Below are positions 32,583 to 42,781 of a stretch of DNA of 64,000 bases, piece after piece; position 1 is the first letter of the stretch; the number at the start of each line of letters is the position of its first letter. The notes below the pieces were generated by a model, which saw only the letters and a list, made by a program, of their open reading frames with translations, ran no database searches and was not told the origin of the DNA. The stretch spans positions 1 through 64,000 of the forward strand of contig LADR01000021.1 in the NCBI GenBank assembly GCA_000961655.1. Direction: 5' to 3'. The stretch is from Desulfatitalea sp. BRH_c12 (lineage in GTDB: Bacteria > Desulfobacterota > Desulfobacteria > Desulfobacterales > Desulfosarcinaceae). The position numbers were made by a program, and so were the translations under genes.

Positions 32583-35500
32583 TTACGTGCATTTTTTTGA
32601 TAAAGTGTCAACTTTCCCCAGCAGCTGGCGCTTCAGAAATCGCGCCGTATGCGACTTAGCGCTCTTGGACAGCATTTCGCGGGGGGATCCGCTGGCCACG
32701 ATGCGACCGCCGTCCGCGCCGCCTTCAGGTCCCAGATCGATGATAAAGTCGGCGGCTTTAATGATTTCCATGTTGTGCTCGATGGTCACCACGCTGTGGC
32801 CCTGATCGACCAGGCCCTGCAGCACGTCCAGCAAACGCTGCACGTCCGCCGGATGCAGGCCGGTGGTGGGTTCGTCCAGGATGTACAGAGTGTGCCCGGA
32901 AACGGACGGCTGGGCCATCTCGCGGGCCAGTTTGATACGCTGGGCCTCCCCGCCGGACAAGGTAGGGCTGGGCTGTCCCAGTTGAAGGTAACCCAAACCG
33001 ATATCGCACACAAACTGAACAGCCCGCCGCAGGCGCGGGATGGCTGAAAAGAACTGCACCGCCTCGGCGAAGGTCATCGCCAGCACCTCGGCCATGGTCT
33101 TGCCTTTGTACCGCACCGCCAGGGTCTCGGCGTTAAAGCGCGCCCCGCCGCACACGTCGCAAGGCACGTAGACATCCGGCAGAAAAGCCATCTCCACTTT
33201 GGGCCGGCCCTGGCCCTTGCAAGCCGGACAGCGACCGGCTTCCACATTGAAGGAAAACCGCGCGGCCGAATAGGCGCGCGCGCGCGCTTCCGGAACCTGG
33301 GCAAAGAGGTTGCGGATATCGGTCAGGAAGCCGACATACGAAGCCGGCACCGAGCGCGGGGTGCGCCCGATGGGCGTGTGGTCTACCTCCAACACGCGGG
33401 CCAGGCCTTCCCAACCGGTCATGTCGCGGCAAAAGCCGGCATTGCCGATGTTCCCTTTGCGGCGCAAACGCTGCTGCAATCCTGTGTACAAGGTGGCTTT
33501 GACCAGGCTCGATTTGCCCGAACCGCTCACGCCCGTCACGCACACCAGGCGATTGAGCGGCAGGCGCACATCGATGTACTTCAGATTGTTGGCCGCCGCG
33601 CCCACGATGGTCAGCGCCGGTTGACGCCGATACGGTCGCAGGCGGCTGTTGATATCGGAGCGGCCGCCGTCCAGCAAGGCGCCGGTCACCGAGGCCGGCG
33701 CTTTGCGCAGATCTTCCAGGCTACCCACGGCGACCACTTGGCCGCCATTGGCGCCGGCGCCCGGCCCCAGGTCGATCACCGTGTCGGCCGCGCGGATGGT
33801 TTCTTCATCGTGCTCGACCACAATGACGGTGTTTCCGCGGTCACGCAGTTCGCGCAAGGCGTCGACCAGGATATGGTTGTCACGGGCATGCAGACCGATG
33901 GTTGGCTCGTCGAGAATATAGGTCACGCCGGTCAAATTGGAGCCCAACTGGGCCGCCAGCCGCACACGCTGCGCCTCGCCGCCCGACAGGGTCTCGCCTG
34001 AACGGGACAGGGCCAGGTAGCCCAGTCCCAGCCGGTTCATCAACGCCAGGCGGGTGGTCAATTCAGTGACGATCGGTTCGGCCAGCGGCTGCTGATGCGC
34101 GGAAAACGCCATGCCCGACAAAGTCGTTTGCAGCACTGCGGCCGGTTGGCTGACCAGATCCCAGATGGTGCGGCCCTGCACCGTAACCGCCAGGGCAGCC
34201 TTTTTCAGACGGCTGCCCTGGCATTGCGGACAGATCGCCGCCTGTTCGGAATCGTCGTGCTCGCCCACGCCGACCACGCCCAGACCGTCGCAACGCTCGC
34301 AGGCGCCCTGGGGCGAATTGAAGGAGAACAGACGCGGATCACCTTGGGTCGCGCCGATCCCGCAGGAGGGACAGCGGCCGTGCACGCTGAAAACATCTTC
34401 GCTGCCGGTGTCCTTGTCCAACACGAACAGGCTGCCGTCCCCCTCTTTGAGGGCTTCGGCCACCAAGTCCGCCAGACGCGCGCCGGCCCCTTTGCCGCGC
34501 GGTGTTTCCCCGATCACCAGGTCGATGGCGTGGGCCTTAAAACGGCTCAAGGCCATGTCGGGTTCGAGCGCGACCAGGCTGCCATCGATACGCGCTTGCG
34601 TGTAGCCCATCTTGCGCGCGCGCGCCAGGACATCCTTGTGAAACCCCTTGCGGCCGGCCACTTTGGGCGCCAGAAGCAGCGCCTTGCGGCGACCATAGCG
34701 CGCAACAATTTGATCCTGCAACGCGCCGGCGCTCTGGCGCGTCAGCGGACGACCGCAGCCCGGGCAATGGGGTGCGCCCAGCTTGGAAAAAAGCAGGCGC
34801 ATGAAATGGTAGATTTCAGTCAGCGTGGCCACTGTGGAGCGCCGGCTGGTGTGGCTGATACGCTGCTCGATGGCCACTGTGGGCGACAACCCACTGACCA
34901 GGTCCACCTCCGGGCGCTCCAGAATTTTCATGTACTGGCGCACAAACGGCGCCAAGCTCTCCAGGTAACGCCGCTGGCCTTCGGCAAAGATGATGTCGAA
35001 AGCCAGGGTCGATTTACCCGAGCCGCTCACGCCGGTCAGCACCACCAGCTGATTGTGCGGCAGGGACACGTTCACATCCTTGAGGTTGTGCTCGCGCGCG
35101 CCGCGCACATGGATGGCGCGGCCGTTGTCGCCACCAGGCGCTGGCGCATAAACCGCCGGGGCCTCGCCGACGACGGCGGTACCGTCCAGATAGGGCTTGA
35201 GAAAACGGCCCGTGTGCGAAGCATCCTCAGCGGCGATCGTTTCGGGCGGTCCGGCTGCCACCACCCGGCCGCCGCCGTCGCCGCCCTCCGGCCCCAGGTC
35301 GATGACCCAGTCGGCCGCCTTGATCACATCCAGGTTGTGCTCGATCACCAGGACCGTATTGCCCTCGTCAACCAGGCGCTGCAGCACGTCCATCAATATG
35401 GCAATGTCCTGGAAATGCAGACCGGTGGTCGGCTCATCGAAGATCAGCAGGCGCTCCCGGCTGCCTTCGCCCAGATAGCGCGACAATTTCAGGCGTTGGG

Positions 35501-37913
35501 CTTCGCCACCCGAAAAGGTCGAAATGGGCTGCCCCAGGCGCAGGTAGCCCAACCCCACGTCGGCCAACGGCCCCAGCGCCGAACGGATGCGCGGCTGATC
35601 GGCAAAGAACGCCAGACCCTGATCGACCGTCATGGTGAGCATGTCGTCGATGCTGCGCCCCTGGTAAGTTACTTCCAGCACTTCCGGTTTGAACCGCCGC
35701 CCCTGGCAATCGGGACAAGAGATCAGCACATCCGAAAGAAACTGCATCTCGACCACTTCGAACCCTTCGCCCTTGCAGGTATCGCAGCGACCGCCGTCTA
35801 CATTGAAGGAGAAGAAGCCGGGACCGAAGCCTTTGGCCCGGGCCATCTCGGTATCCGCCAGCAGTTTGCGGATCGGGTCCAGGGCTTTGGTATAGGTCAG
35901 CACATTGGCCCGCGGCGTGCGGCCGATCGGCCGCTGGTCGACCAGGTCCACAGCGGCGATGCGCTCGGCGCCATCAATGGCGCGGAAGCGTCCCGGCCGC
36001 CCCTCGCCCTCGCCCTGCAGCCGCTTGAGCCCCTTGTAAAGAATCTCTTCGGCCAAGGTGGATTTGCCGGAGCCGCTCACGCCCGTCAGGCAGACCAGCA
36101 GCCCCAACGGCACGCGCACATCGATGTTGGCCAGATTATGTTCGGCCGCGCCGCGCACGCTGAGCCAGTGCCCACGCCGGGCCTTGCGGCGCTGCGCGGG
36201 CATGGGAAGTTGCAGCGCTCCGGACAGATATCTTCCAGTCAACGATTCGTTGGCCTGGCCGGCTGGACCGAAGTACATGACCTGGCCGCCCTGCTCGCCG
36301 GCCCCGGGCCCCAGGTCGAGCAGATAGTCGGCCGCCCGGATGATGGCCGGATCATGCTCGACCACCACGATCGTGTTGGGCAAATCGCGCAAGCGCCGCA
36401 GAATGTGAATCAGGCGCTCGTTGTCGCGCGGATGCAAACCGATGCTGGGCTCGTCAAGGACATAGAGCGTGTTGACCAACGATGCCCCCAGGGCCGAGGC
36501 CAGAGCCACGCGCTGCACCTCGCCGCCGGACAAGGTGCGCGACTGGCGGTCCAGGGTCAAGTAGCCCAGCCCGACGTCCGTGAGAAAACGCAGCCTTCCT
36601 AAAATCTCATCGAGCACCAACTGGGTGGCCTCATCCCAGCCCTTGTGGTCCAATGCGCTGAAAAAAGCCACCGCCTGGTCCACGTTGAGCGCGTAGAGGT
36701 CGGCGATCGACTGGCCCTCGATGCGGTACAGCAGCGTTTCGGGCTTAAACCGCGCCCCAGCGCAGTCCGGGCACACATCGTAGCTGCGGTAACGCGACAG
36801 GAAAACCCGCACGTGCATTTTGTAGGTGCGGGCCTCCAGCCACTTGAAGTAGCCGCGCAGGCCGTAAAAGTCCGGCGTGCCCTCGATGATCGCCTGGCGC
36901 TGCGCCTCGGTCAATGCCGCGAACGGTCGGTCCAGCGGGATGCGATGGCGGCGGCAAAAATCGCTTAAATCGCGGTACTCGAAGCGGCCCTCCGCCTCGC
37001 TGCCGAAGGGTTTGATGGCGCCCTGGGCCAGGGAGCGTCCCGGGTCGGGAATGATCAGGTCCAAGTCCATGTCGATCACCCGGCCGAAGCCGCGACAGGT
37101 ATCGCAAGCGCCAAGCGGGCTGTTGAAAGAAAACAGATTGGGCAGGGGCGCTGCATAGTCGATGTCGCAGTGGGCGCAGTGCAGGCGGTTGGAGAAGGCC
37201 AGGCAATCGCCGTCGTCCAGCCACACATCCACCTGACCGCGGCCGAGCCGTTGGGCCATCTCCAGCGAATCGACCACGCGCTGCCGCTGATCGGTTTTCA
37301 CCAGCGCACGGTCGGCCACAACGTCCCAGGTGCCGTCGGCGGCATCATCCGCCAGATCGTTCAAATCGCGCACGTGCCGGTCCAACCAAATCCGGTCATA
37401 GCCCAGACGCAGCAGTTCACGCCGGGCCGCCGCCGCATCCTCGTTCAGTGCATACGGAAACGTGATCACCACGCGGCCCCCGTCGGCGGCCTGGCGCAGG
37501 CTGCGCCAGATCTGCTCGGGCGCATCGGGCTGGACCGGCCGCCCGCAGCCGCTGCAGTGCAGCACCCCCTGGCGCGCAAAAAGCAGCTTCACATAATCGG
37601 TCAGTTCAGTCATCGTGCCGACGCTGGAACGCGATGTGCGGACCGGATCTTTGCGGTCGATGGCAATGGCCGGCGGAACCCCCAGAATCTGTTCGGCCAC
37701 CGGGCGGTCCATGCGGTCCATGAACTGGCGGGCGTACGGTGAAAAAGTTTCGACGTAGCGTCTTTGGCCTTCGGCATATAATGTATCGAATGCCAGCGAC
37801 GATTTGCCCGAACCGCTCACGCCCGTGACAACGGTCATGCGGTTCAGGGGTATATCCAGATCAAGCCCTTTCAGATTGTTCTGCCGGGCGCCGCGAATAC
37901 GAATGCTCTCCAT
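32583..37913 (-). CDS. uvrA: Double-length excinuclease UvrA (two UvrA units in tandem)
   Basis: A 1776-residue protein, nearly twice the usual 940 or so. It has four ABC nucleotide-binding sites, each with a GVSGSGKS(S/T)L Walker A (about residues 35, 611, 961 and 1459). The signatures are [24 protein letters not shown] and LSGGEAQR (about 461, 803, 1309 and 1651). Each half keeps the UvrA zinc modules ([15 protein letters not shown] and [15 protein letters not shown]) and the UvrB-binding-type region. UvrA works as a dimer in DNA damage recognition, so this is a covalent dimer. The halves are not identical, so one site may be specialised. ATG 37913 is preferred over TTG 37943. There is no uvrB or uvrC nearby. 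Confidence 0.95.
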   Translation of the reverse strand: MESIRIRGARQNNLKGLDLDIPLNRMTVVTGVSGSGKSSLAFDTLYAEGQRRYVETFSPYARQFMDRMDRPVAEQILGVPPAIAIDRKDPVRTSRSSVGTMTELTDYVKLLFARQGVLHCSGCGRPVQPDAPEQIWRSLRQAADGGRVVITFPYALNEDAAAARRELLRLGYDRIWLDRHVRDLNDLADDAADGTWDVVADRALVKTDQRQRVVDSLEMAQRLGRGQVDVWLDDGDCLAFSNRLHCAHCDIDYAAPLPNLFSFNSPLGACDTCRGFGRVIDMDLDLIIPDPGRSLAQGAIKPFGSEAEGRFEYRDLSDFCRRHRIPLDRPFAALTEAQRQAIIEGTPDFYGLRGYFKWLEARTYKMHVRVFLSRYRSYDVCPDCAGARFKPETLLYRIEGQSIADLYALNVDQAVAFFSALDHKGWDEATQLVLDEILGRLRFLTDVGLGYLTLDRQSRTLSGGEVQRVALASALGASLVNTLYVLDEPSIGLHPRDNERLIHILRRLRDLPNTIVVVEHDPAIIRAADYLLDLGPGAGEQGGQVMYFGPAGQANESLTGRYLSGALQLPMPAQRRKARRGHWLSVRGAAEHNLANIDVRVPLGLLVCLTGVSGSGKSTLAEEILYKGLKRLQGEGEGRPGRFRAIDGAERIAAVDLVDQRPIGRTPRANVLTYTKALDPIRKLLADTEMARAKGFGPGFFSFNVDGGRCDTCKGEGFEVVEMQFLSDVLISCPDCQGRRFKPEVLEVTYQGRSIDDMLTMTVDQGLAFFADQPRIRSALGPLADVGLGYLRLGQPISTFSGGEAQRLKLSRYLGEGSRERLLIFDEPTTGLHFQDIAILMDVLQRLVDEGNTVLVIEHNLDVIKAADWVIDLGPEGGDGGGRVVAAGPPETIAAEDASHTGRFLKPYLDGTAVVGEAPAVYAPAPGGDNGRAIHVRGAREHNLKDVNVSLPHNQLVVLTGVSGSGKSTLAFDIIFAEGQRRYLESLAPFVRQYMKILERPEVDLVSGLSPTVAIEQRISHTSRRSTVATLTEIYHFMRLLFSKLGAPHCPGCGRPLTRQSAGALQDQIVARYGRRKALLLAPKVAGRKGFHKDVLARARKMGYTQARIDGSLVALEPDMALSRFKAHAIDLVIGETPRGKGAGARLADLVAEALKEGDGSLFVLDKDTGSEDVFSVHGRCPSCGIGATQGDPRLFSFNSPQGACERCDGLGVVGVGEHDDSEQAAICPQCQGSRLKKAALAVTVQGRTIWDLVSQPAAVLQTTLSGMAFSAHQQPLAEPIVTELTTRLALMNRLGLGYLALSRSGETLSGGEAQRVRLAAQLGSNLTGVTYILDEPTIGLHARDNHILVDALRELRDRGNTVIVVEHDEETIRAADTVIDLGPGAGANGGQVVAVGSLEDLRKAPASVTGALLDGGRSDINSRLRPYRRQPALTIVGAAANNLKYIDVRLPLNRLVCVTGVSGSGKSSLVKATLYTGLQQRLRRKGNIGNAGFCRDMTGWEGLARVLEVDHTPIGRTPRSVPASYVGFLTDIRNLFAQVPEARARAYSAARFSFNVEAGRCPACKGQGRPKVEMAFLPDVYVPCDVCGGARFNAETLAVRYKGKTMAEVLAMTFAEAVQFFSAIPRLRRAVQFVCDIGLGYLQLGQPSPTLSGGEAQRIKLAREMAQPSVSGHTLYILDEPTTGLHPADVQRLLDVLQGLVDQGHSVVTIEHNMEIIKAADFIIDLGPEGGADGGRIVASGSPREMLSKSAKSHTARFLKRQLLGKVDTLSKKCT

Positions 37914-38200
37914 GCTCAAATCGATCCTGCGCGATAGTTCCAAAGAAAAACGTGCCTCCTGGTCAAGTCATCAACAATGCCTTCACCATTGCAAACAGCC
38001 AATATATGACAGAATCCGCGAATGACACCTTGGGCAGGCAGCATTCGCAAGCGGTCTACCGCGGGCGACTGTCGCCCTCGCGAAGCATGGATCGGCGCAA
38101 TGGCACGCCGGCGAGCTTACACTTCGCCATAATCACTTGAGCGGAGTGCATAACAAGAAATGGGAATTATAACAGAAAAGGTGGGTGGGATGGTGTCGGA
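37914..38200. repeat. Intergenic region with a solo MITE end
   Basis: No gene seen. Bases about 38111-38156 (ACACTTCGCCATAATCACTT, GAGCGGAGTGCATAAC) match the right end of MITE copy 2, but no matching left end is present, so this is a truncated or solo end (copy 4). Confidence 0.5.
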
Positions 38201-39877
38201 TTATAAATGAAGGCTTTCCACGCAAAGAATCTGGCCGCCACCGTTGGACCGGGACGTCTTGACCAGATCTTCGACCGCCTTGATGACGTCGCCCGGCGAT
38301 TGGTCGTCCATGACCGGGACCAGCCCGACACTGACGGTGATCCGCAATGCGCCATGCTCCCAGTGGATGCCGGTAATGGTTTTAACGATCCGTTCAGCCG
38401 TCCCGCGCCCCTTATCCCCTTCCGTGTTGGGCATGAGCAGCAGAAAGGACTCACCGCCAAAGCGGCCCAGCAAGTCGATGTCGCGCACGCATCGGCGGAT
38501 CGTCTGACCGACATCCCGCAGAACCGTGTCGCCCACCACGAATCCATGGCTGTCGTGGATCTTGCGAAAATCGTCGATGTCGAACAGCACCACGGACAGA
38601 GGCTGCCCGTAGCGATGCCTTTTCTTGACCTCCTCCACCAGACGTTGCACGATATGGCGACGGTTGATCAGACCGGTCACCCCATCGAACTGAGATTGCT
38701 TTTTCAAGCGCTGGGTCGCCAATTGGAGTTGCACGGTTTTTTCCCGGACACGGCCGTCCAACACCGAATTGGTCTGCTTGAGCTGTCCTTGTCCGCGCTG
38801 CTGGCGCCATGCAAACACAACCAGCAAAAAACTGATGACGGCCAGTACTAATGCCAAACTTACAATCCAGAGGCCATGCCGCACCCAAAAGGCCGGCGGC
38901 CGATTGATAATAATGCTACCGGCAGGCAAGTCTGATGCACTGATAGCGTATTTATGCAGCACCGTCCCGTCGAACACATACTGGTTGGGACTTTTCACGA
39001 CCGTCACATCGTTTATCGCATCGCCCGATAGCAGGCGCAGGGCCATTTGGGCGGCTTGCTCGCCTTGCCGAAAACCGGACGTGATCATACCGCCCACAAT
39101 TCCTTTATCCAGATAAAACGCCAAGGGACTGTAAACCGCTGCCGGGGACCAACGGGCGATCACGTGGGCCCGGTCAGCCGCTGAAGCCGCATCAACGCTG
39201 CTGTCGTGATCAAAGCCCAGCAGATAAATCAGATCGGTGCCGCCCAACGACACCAGTTTGGCCGGAAAGTCGGTCAGGCTGACATCGCGCCACACTTCGG
39301 CAGCGACAGGCGGCCCCAGCACGTCCAGTTGGTTATCCATACCGGATGCAAAAGCCCTGTCAAGAGCGGTGTCGCCAAGGATGACGACAATCCGCCGGCA
39401 ATCCGGGTGCAATGTCAGCATCAAATTGAGGGTCGCCCTATGATCGATCTGTTCGACCACCCCGGTGAGGGCCGGATCTTCAATGGGCGGCAAAGCACTA
39501 CCCGCATGATTACGGCCACAAAAAACAACCGGAACGCCGGGCGCCAGGCGCTCGCGGTGACGCCGCATAAATTGCAGGGCCGGATCGTCCGACACGATGA
39601 TTACCGATGGGCGGAGGGTATGGAAGGTGACCTGGTAGAAGTCGGCCAAGGTCTGGTACCCCGCTTCGCTGCCGAAGCGTTGGACATCGAGGTATGCATA
39701 CGCGACATCGATATCGTGCGCAAATGGCTTCATGACCGACTGGATGCCTTCAGTGATCGTATCGGTCCACTCCCAACCCTGGTGGTACGCGTGCAGGACC
39801 AGCACCGTCTGCTTGTCGGCCGCTTGCGCGCCGAAGGCGGTCATCAGTAAAATGATGCAAATCAACCGGCCTATCAT
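38201..39877 (-). CDS. Periplasmic-sensor GGDEF protein (putatively degenerate diguanylate cyclase)
   Basis: A 558-residue sensor. A signal peptide (MIGRLICIILLMTAFGAQA) leads to an ABC-type periplasmic binding domain (about 22-310, TVLVLHAYHQGWEW... IYLLGFDHDSSVD). One membrane helix (about 335-362) and a coiled coil follow. The C-terminal GGDEF domain (about 395-555) has FDGVTGLINRRH and VVLFDIDDFRKIHDSHG. The active-site motif reads GGESF in place of GG(D/E)EF, so the second acidic residue is Ser. Cyclase activity may therefore be lost, and it could be a sensor or c-di-GMP/GTP receptor. AAAGG precedes ATG 39877. Confidence 0.88.
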   Translation of the reverse strand: MIGRLICIILLMTAFGAQAADKQTVLVLHAYHQGWEWTDTITEGIQSVMKPFAHDIDVAYAYLDVQRFGSEAGYQTLADFYQVTFHTLRPSVIIVSDDPALQFMRRHRERLAPGVPVVFCGRNHAGSALPPIEDPALTGVVEQIDHRATLNLMLTLHPDCRRIVVILGDTALDRAFASGMDNQLDVLGPPVAAEVWRDVSLTDFPAKLVSLGGTDLIYLLGFDHDSSVDAASAADRAHVIARWSPAAVYSPLAFYLDKGIVGGMITSGFRQGEQAAQMALRLLSGDAINDVTVVKSPNQYVFDGTVLHKYAISASDLPAGSIIINRPPAFWVRHGLWIVSLALVLAVISFLLVVFAWRQQRGQGQLKQTNSVLDGRVREKTVQLQLATQRLKKQSQFDGVTGLINRRHIVQRLVEEVKKRHRYGQPLSVVLFDIDDFRKIHDSHGFVVGDTVLRDVGQTIRRCVRDIDLLGRFGGESFLLLMPNTEGDKGRGTAERIVKTITGIHWEHGALRITVSVGLVPVMDDQSPGDVIKAVEDLVKTSRSNGGGQILCVESLHL

Positions 39878-39900
39878 CGTTGCCTTTCGGGTGATCGCGT

Positions 39901-40575
39901 TTATAAGGCGCCGTCATAAAACGTTTCGGTAAACACATGCGAGCCTGTGAACCGTTCGTCGATCAGGCGCATTGCGTCCCGGATCATGTCCGCGCGGCCG
40001 CACAGATAAAAATCATACACGCCGTTTGCCAACCCATTGGCCAGCCAGGCTGTGACACGGCCGTCAAACGCATGGGGCGGCGCGCCGGAAAGGGTCCCCC
40101 CTGTCAGACACGGGATATAGCGGCTTGCAGCGGCTGCCAGTTCCGACCGGTAATAAAGCTCGGCGACGGTGCGCACGCCGTGCAGCAGATCAAACCCCCT
40201 CAGGCCGGAGCGCACGAAAGCCACGTAGGGCGCAATGCCCGTTCCCGTGGCGACAAGGACAGCGGGACGTGGGGAAGGTTTGAAGGTAAAAAACCCCGAC
40301 GCCTCCGTCACCTGAATGGATGTACCGGGCGGCGCTGTCGCCAGGTGCGGCGTCACGCGACCCTGGGGCACGTGGCGCACACAAAAGGTCAAATCGGCGC
40401 TATCGACCGGTCCCAGCAAGGTATACTCCCGCACCAGGTCCTGGTATACGAACCCGATTTTCTGGCCAGGCAGGAATGCAAATCCGGCCGGCCGGTTGAT
40501 GCGCAATTCAAAAGTCCGCGCGTTCAGCCACCGCCGGCCGATCACCTGCGCATCGTAAAGCGTTGCACTGCCCAT
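39901..40575 (-). CDS. FAD/NAD(P)-dependent oxidoreductase (ferredoxin-NADP reductase fold)
   Basis: A 224-residue flavoprotein. The FAD-binding barrel has FLPGQKIGFVYQD and REYTLLGPVDS (the RxYS/T flavin motif). The NAD(P) domain begins PAVLVATGTGIAPYVAFVRS and ends with YLCGRADMIRDA and a C-terminal FTETFYDGAL. There is no iron-sulphur or globin domain. ATG 40575 leaves seven bases after the stop of the adenosyltransferase gene. The two may be functionally linked, since cobalamin must be reduced to Co(I) before adenosylation, but that role is inference. Confidence 0.88.
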   Translation of the reverse strand: MGSATLYDAQVIGRRWLNARTFELRINRPAGFAFLPGQKIGFVYQDLVREYTLLGPVDSADLTFCVRHVPQGRVTPHLATAPPGTSIQVTEASGFFTFKPSPRPAVLVATGTGIAPYVAFVRSGLRGFDLLHGVRTVAELYYRSELAAAASRYIPCLTGGTLSGAPPHAFDGRVTAWLANGLANGVYDFYLCGRADMIRDAMRLIDERFTGSHVFTETFYDGAL

Positions 40576-40582
40576 GGCCGGA

Positions 40583-41152
40583 CTACCCGCGCCAGATCGC
40601 ATCGGCGACGCCCGCTTTGTGATTGAGCCAGCGCGCCAAAACGAAAAAGTAATCGGACAAGCGGTTCATAAATGCGATCGCCGGTCCAAGCGCCTGCGTC
40701 TCTCCGGTCTGTTCGCCTGCATCTTCGGCCAGGTCGATAACACTGCGCTCGGCGCGCCGGCACACCGTGCGGGCAACATGCGCCCAGGCCGCCGGAAGGC
40801 ACCCGCCCGGCAGAATAAAGGCGGTTAAATCGGGCAATTCGGCCTGCATCTTGTCGATCAGCGCCTCGAGTCGCGCACTGTGCGCCTGTGTCACTGGCAT
40901 CAAACGCCCGCGCGGTTCGGAACCCGGTGTGGCCGCCAGCCATGCGCCCACCTGAAACAGGTCGGACTGGATCTGCTTCAGAGGCGCAACAGCGTCCGAG
41001 TCCGGCACCATCGCCGCGATCAGGGCGCCGATAACAGCATTGAGCTCATCCACATCGCCGTAAGCGTTGATGCGCACATGCGTTTTGGGCACGCGTTCGC
41101 CACTGAGCAGGCTGGTTTTACCCCGATCGCCGGTCTGAGTGTATATTTTCAT
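40583..41152 (-). CDS. ATP:cob(I)alamin adenosyltransferase, PduO type
   Basis: A 189-residue enzyme that makes adenosylcobalamin. It has MKIYTQTGDRGKTSLLSGERV (ATP-binding N-terminus), DELNAVIGALIA, FILPGGCLPAAWAHVARTVC and the RRAERSVIDL helix, all diagnostic of PduO-type corrinoid adenosyltransferases. GGAG lies five bases before ATG 41152. Its start codon overlaps the stop of the small rubredoxin-like gene (ATGA), so the two are coupled. A flavin reductase-like gene follows. Confidence 0.93.
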   Translation of the reverse strand: MKIYTQTGDRGKTSLLSGERVPKTHVRINAYGDVDELNAVIGALIAAMVPDSDAVAPLKQIQSDLFQVGAWLAATPGSEPRGRLMPVTQAHSARLEALIDKMQAELPDLTAFILPGGCLPAAWAHVARTVCRRAERSVIDLAEDAGEQTGETQALGPAIAFMNRLSDYFFVLARWLNHKAGVADAIWRG

Positions 41153-41280
41153 GAGGACTCCGTGGGCGGGCCTTGGCCGATGCGTTCGAACATTCTGGCT
41201 GGCGCCCCGCATATCGGACAGCGGTAGGGCGGCTGGTCGCCATCATGGATATACCCGCAAATCAAACATCGCCATCGCAT
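41149..41280 (-). CDS. Tiny rubredoxin-like iron protein (43 aa)
   Basis: A 43-residue protein with MRWRCLICGYIHDGDQPP and YRCPICGAPARMFERI. The two CxxC(G) pairs, 13 residues apart, and the aromatic neighbours are the Fe(SCys)4 site seen at the end of rubrerythrins. AAGGAGAG five bases upstream is a strong ribosome-binding site. Its stop overlaps the adenosyltransferase start. It could feed electrons to the flavoprotein that lies two genes further on, which would make a compact route to Co(I) reduction; this is inference. Sized below usual annotation cut-offs, so easily missed. Confidence 0.8.
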   Translation of the reverse strand: MRWRCLICGYIHDGDQPPYRCPICGAPARMFERIGQGPPTESS

Positions 41281-41458
41281 AGCGTCTCTCCTTGACTGTT
41301 CGATTTAACTTTATCAGCAAGCCGGTTGGCATTGCAACCCAACAGAAAAGTGTTAAGTGTAAAGCGGTACTCAAACTTTCGGGTGCGCACCGTCCCGGTG
41401 AGCCGCGTGGGCCGCGCCTGCCAAATACCAGCGCCTTTGCTTCGAAAGGAACGATTGC
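41281..41458. promoter_or_regulatory. Divergent promoter region with a GTGTAAA heptamer
   Basis: A 178-base spacer between the rubredoxin-like gene (minus) and the DUF1786 gene (plus). AAGTGTTAAGTGTAAAGCGG (about 41348-41367) is one of the dispersed heptamer sites. No clear promoter boxes. Confidence 0.35.
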
Positions 41459-42535
41459 ATGAGCCGTTTGTTGATGATCGATATCGGGGCCGGAACCCTG
41501 GACCTGTTGTGCTACGACAGCCAGGGCGGCGAACACTTCAAAGCCGTGGTGCCCGCGCCGGTGCGCCATCTGGCCGAACAGATCGGCCGCACAACCGGTG
41601 CGCTGCTGGTGGTCGGTGGCGAAATGGGCGGTGGACCGGTCACCGAAGCCTTGCAGGAAAGGGCCCGGACGGCCGAAGTGATCATGTCGCCCACTGCGGC
41701 CGCCACATTGCACCATGACCCGCAACGCGTGCGCGATTGGGGCATCGCCATAGCCGACGATCAGCACATCGCGCGCTTGTCGGCCGACAGCCGCTACACC
41801 ACCGTTCGCCTGGGCGACATCCAACCCGAACGTATCAGCCGCATCGTCGAAGGGATCGGCTGGCCCATGGCTTTCGATGCCGTGGCCATCTGCGCCCAGG
41901 ACCACGGCGTGGCGCCGCAAGGCGTGTCCCACCTGGACTTCCGCCACCGTCTCTTTGAAGAGATGCTCAACCGTGACCCGACACCCCACCAGCTCCTGTT
42001 TCACCGGGATGCAGTTCCCGCAGCCTTCAACCGGCTGCGCAGCATTGCGGCCGACGCCGTCCGTCTGAATGCCCGCGACATATACGTCATGGACAGCGGC
42101 ATGGCCGCCATGGCCGGCGCCGCCCAGGATCTGCAAGCCCGGGACTTATCGCCCGTGATCATCCTGGATGTGGCCACCTCGCACACGGTGATCGCCGCCC
42201 TGACGGGCGACCAGGTCGCCGGGTTCGTCGAATACCACACCCGCGATATCACCCTGGAACGTCTTGAAACCCTGATTGTCGCGTTGGCCGACGGCCGCCT
42301 CCGTCATGATCAGGTTCTGGCAGAAGGCGGCCACGGCGCTTATCTTCGGCAAGCCGTTGGCTATACCAACGTCAGGGCGATCATTGTCACCGGACCCAAA
42401 CGCCGCCTGATGGCCGGCACGCGCCTTCCGGTTCACTGGGGGTCGCCTTGGGGGGACAACATGATGACCGGCACGGTCGGGCTGCTGGAATCGTTGCGGC
42501 GGCGTATCGGAATACCTCCGATTTCTTTTTTATGA
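41459..42535 (+). CDS. DUF1786 family protein (ASKHA-like)
   Basis: A 358-residue protein of the DUF1786 family, often annotated as a putative pyruvate formate-lyase activating protein. The opening MSRLLMIDIGAGTLDLLCYD is an ASKHA phosphate-1 motif. ALLVVGGEMGGGP, VAICAQDHGVAPQGVS and VIILDVATSHTVIAAL (a second nucleotide-binding-like strand) follow, and the C-terminus has VHWGSPWGDNMMTGTVGL. The biochemical role is unknown. GAAAGGAACG just upstream supports the start at 41459. Confidence 0.85.
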   Translation: MSRLLMIDIGAGTLDLLCYDSQGGEHFKAVVPAPVRHLAEQIGRTTGALLVVGGEMGGGPVTEALQERARTAEVIMSPTAAATLHHDPQRVRDWGIAIADDQHIARLSADSRYTTVRLGDIQPERISRIVEGIGWPMAFDAVAICAQDHGVAPQGVSHLDFRHRLFEEMLNRDPTPHQLLFHRDAVPAAFNRLRSIAADAVRLNARDIYVMDSGMAAMAGAAQDLQARDLSPVIILDVATSHTVIAALTGDQVAGFVEYHTRDITLERLETLIVALADGRLRHDQVLAEGGHGAYLRQAVGYTNVRAIIVTGPKRRLMAGTRLPVHWGSPWGDNMMTGTVGLLESLRRRIGIPPISFL

Positions 42536-42568
42536 CACCACCGGCGTAACGAAGAAAGAGTATGCGGA

Positions 42569-42740
42569 ATGGAAGAATTCTGGCTCTGCTTTGTTCCCCT
42601 GTTTGTTGCCTGGGCGCTATCGGCATTTTGCCGATTTTTGTATCGTTGACACACGATCTCACCCCGCGCCACCGCCGGACAGTGCTGGTGCAATCCACTC
42701 TGACGGCCTGCGCCATTGCCCTGGTTTTTCTGGTGTACGG
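42569..42740 (+). pseudogene. Decayed marC-type membrane protein gene
   Basis: Reading across one frameshift gives MEEFWLCFVPLFVA, then GAIGILPIFVSLTHDLTPRH and VLVQSTLTACAIALVFLVYG. This is the start of a MarC-family multi-pass protein (typically about 200 residues). Everything after the second helix is missing, and the downstream sequence runs into the 3' end of the convergent acyl-CoA ligase gene. The open frame from 42562 covers only part of it. Confidence 0.6.
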
Positions 42741-42781
42741 GCCGGGCCTGCCATGCAGTGCCAGGCGAACGCGGCTCTCGC

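Noticed and set aside
34095-36602. 835-codon plus-strand frame
   Set aside because: Lies wholly antisense to the uvrA gene, which has all four ABC sites. It is a high-GC shadow.
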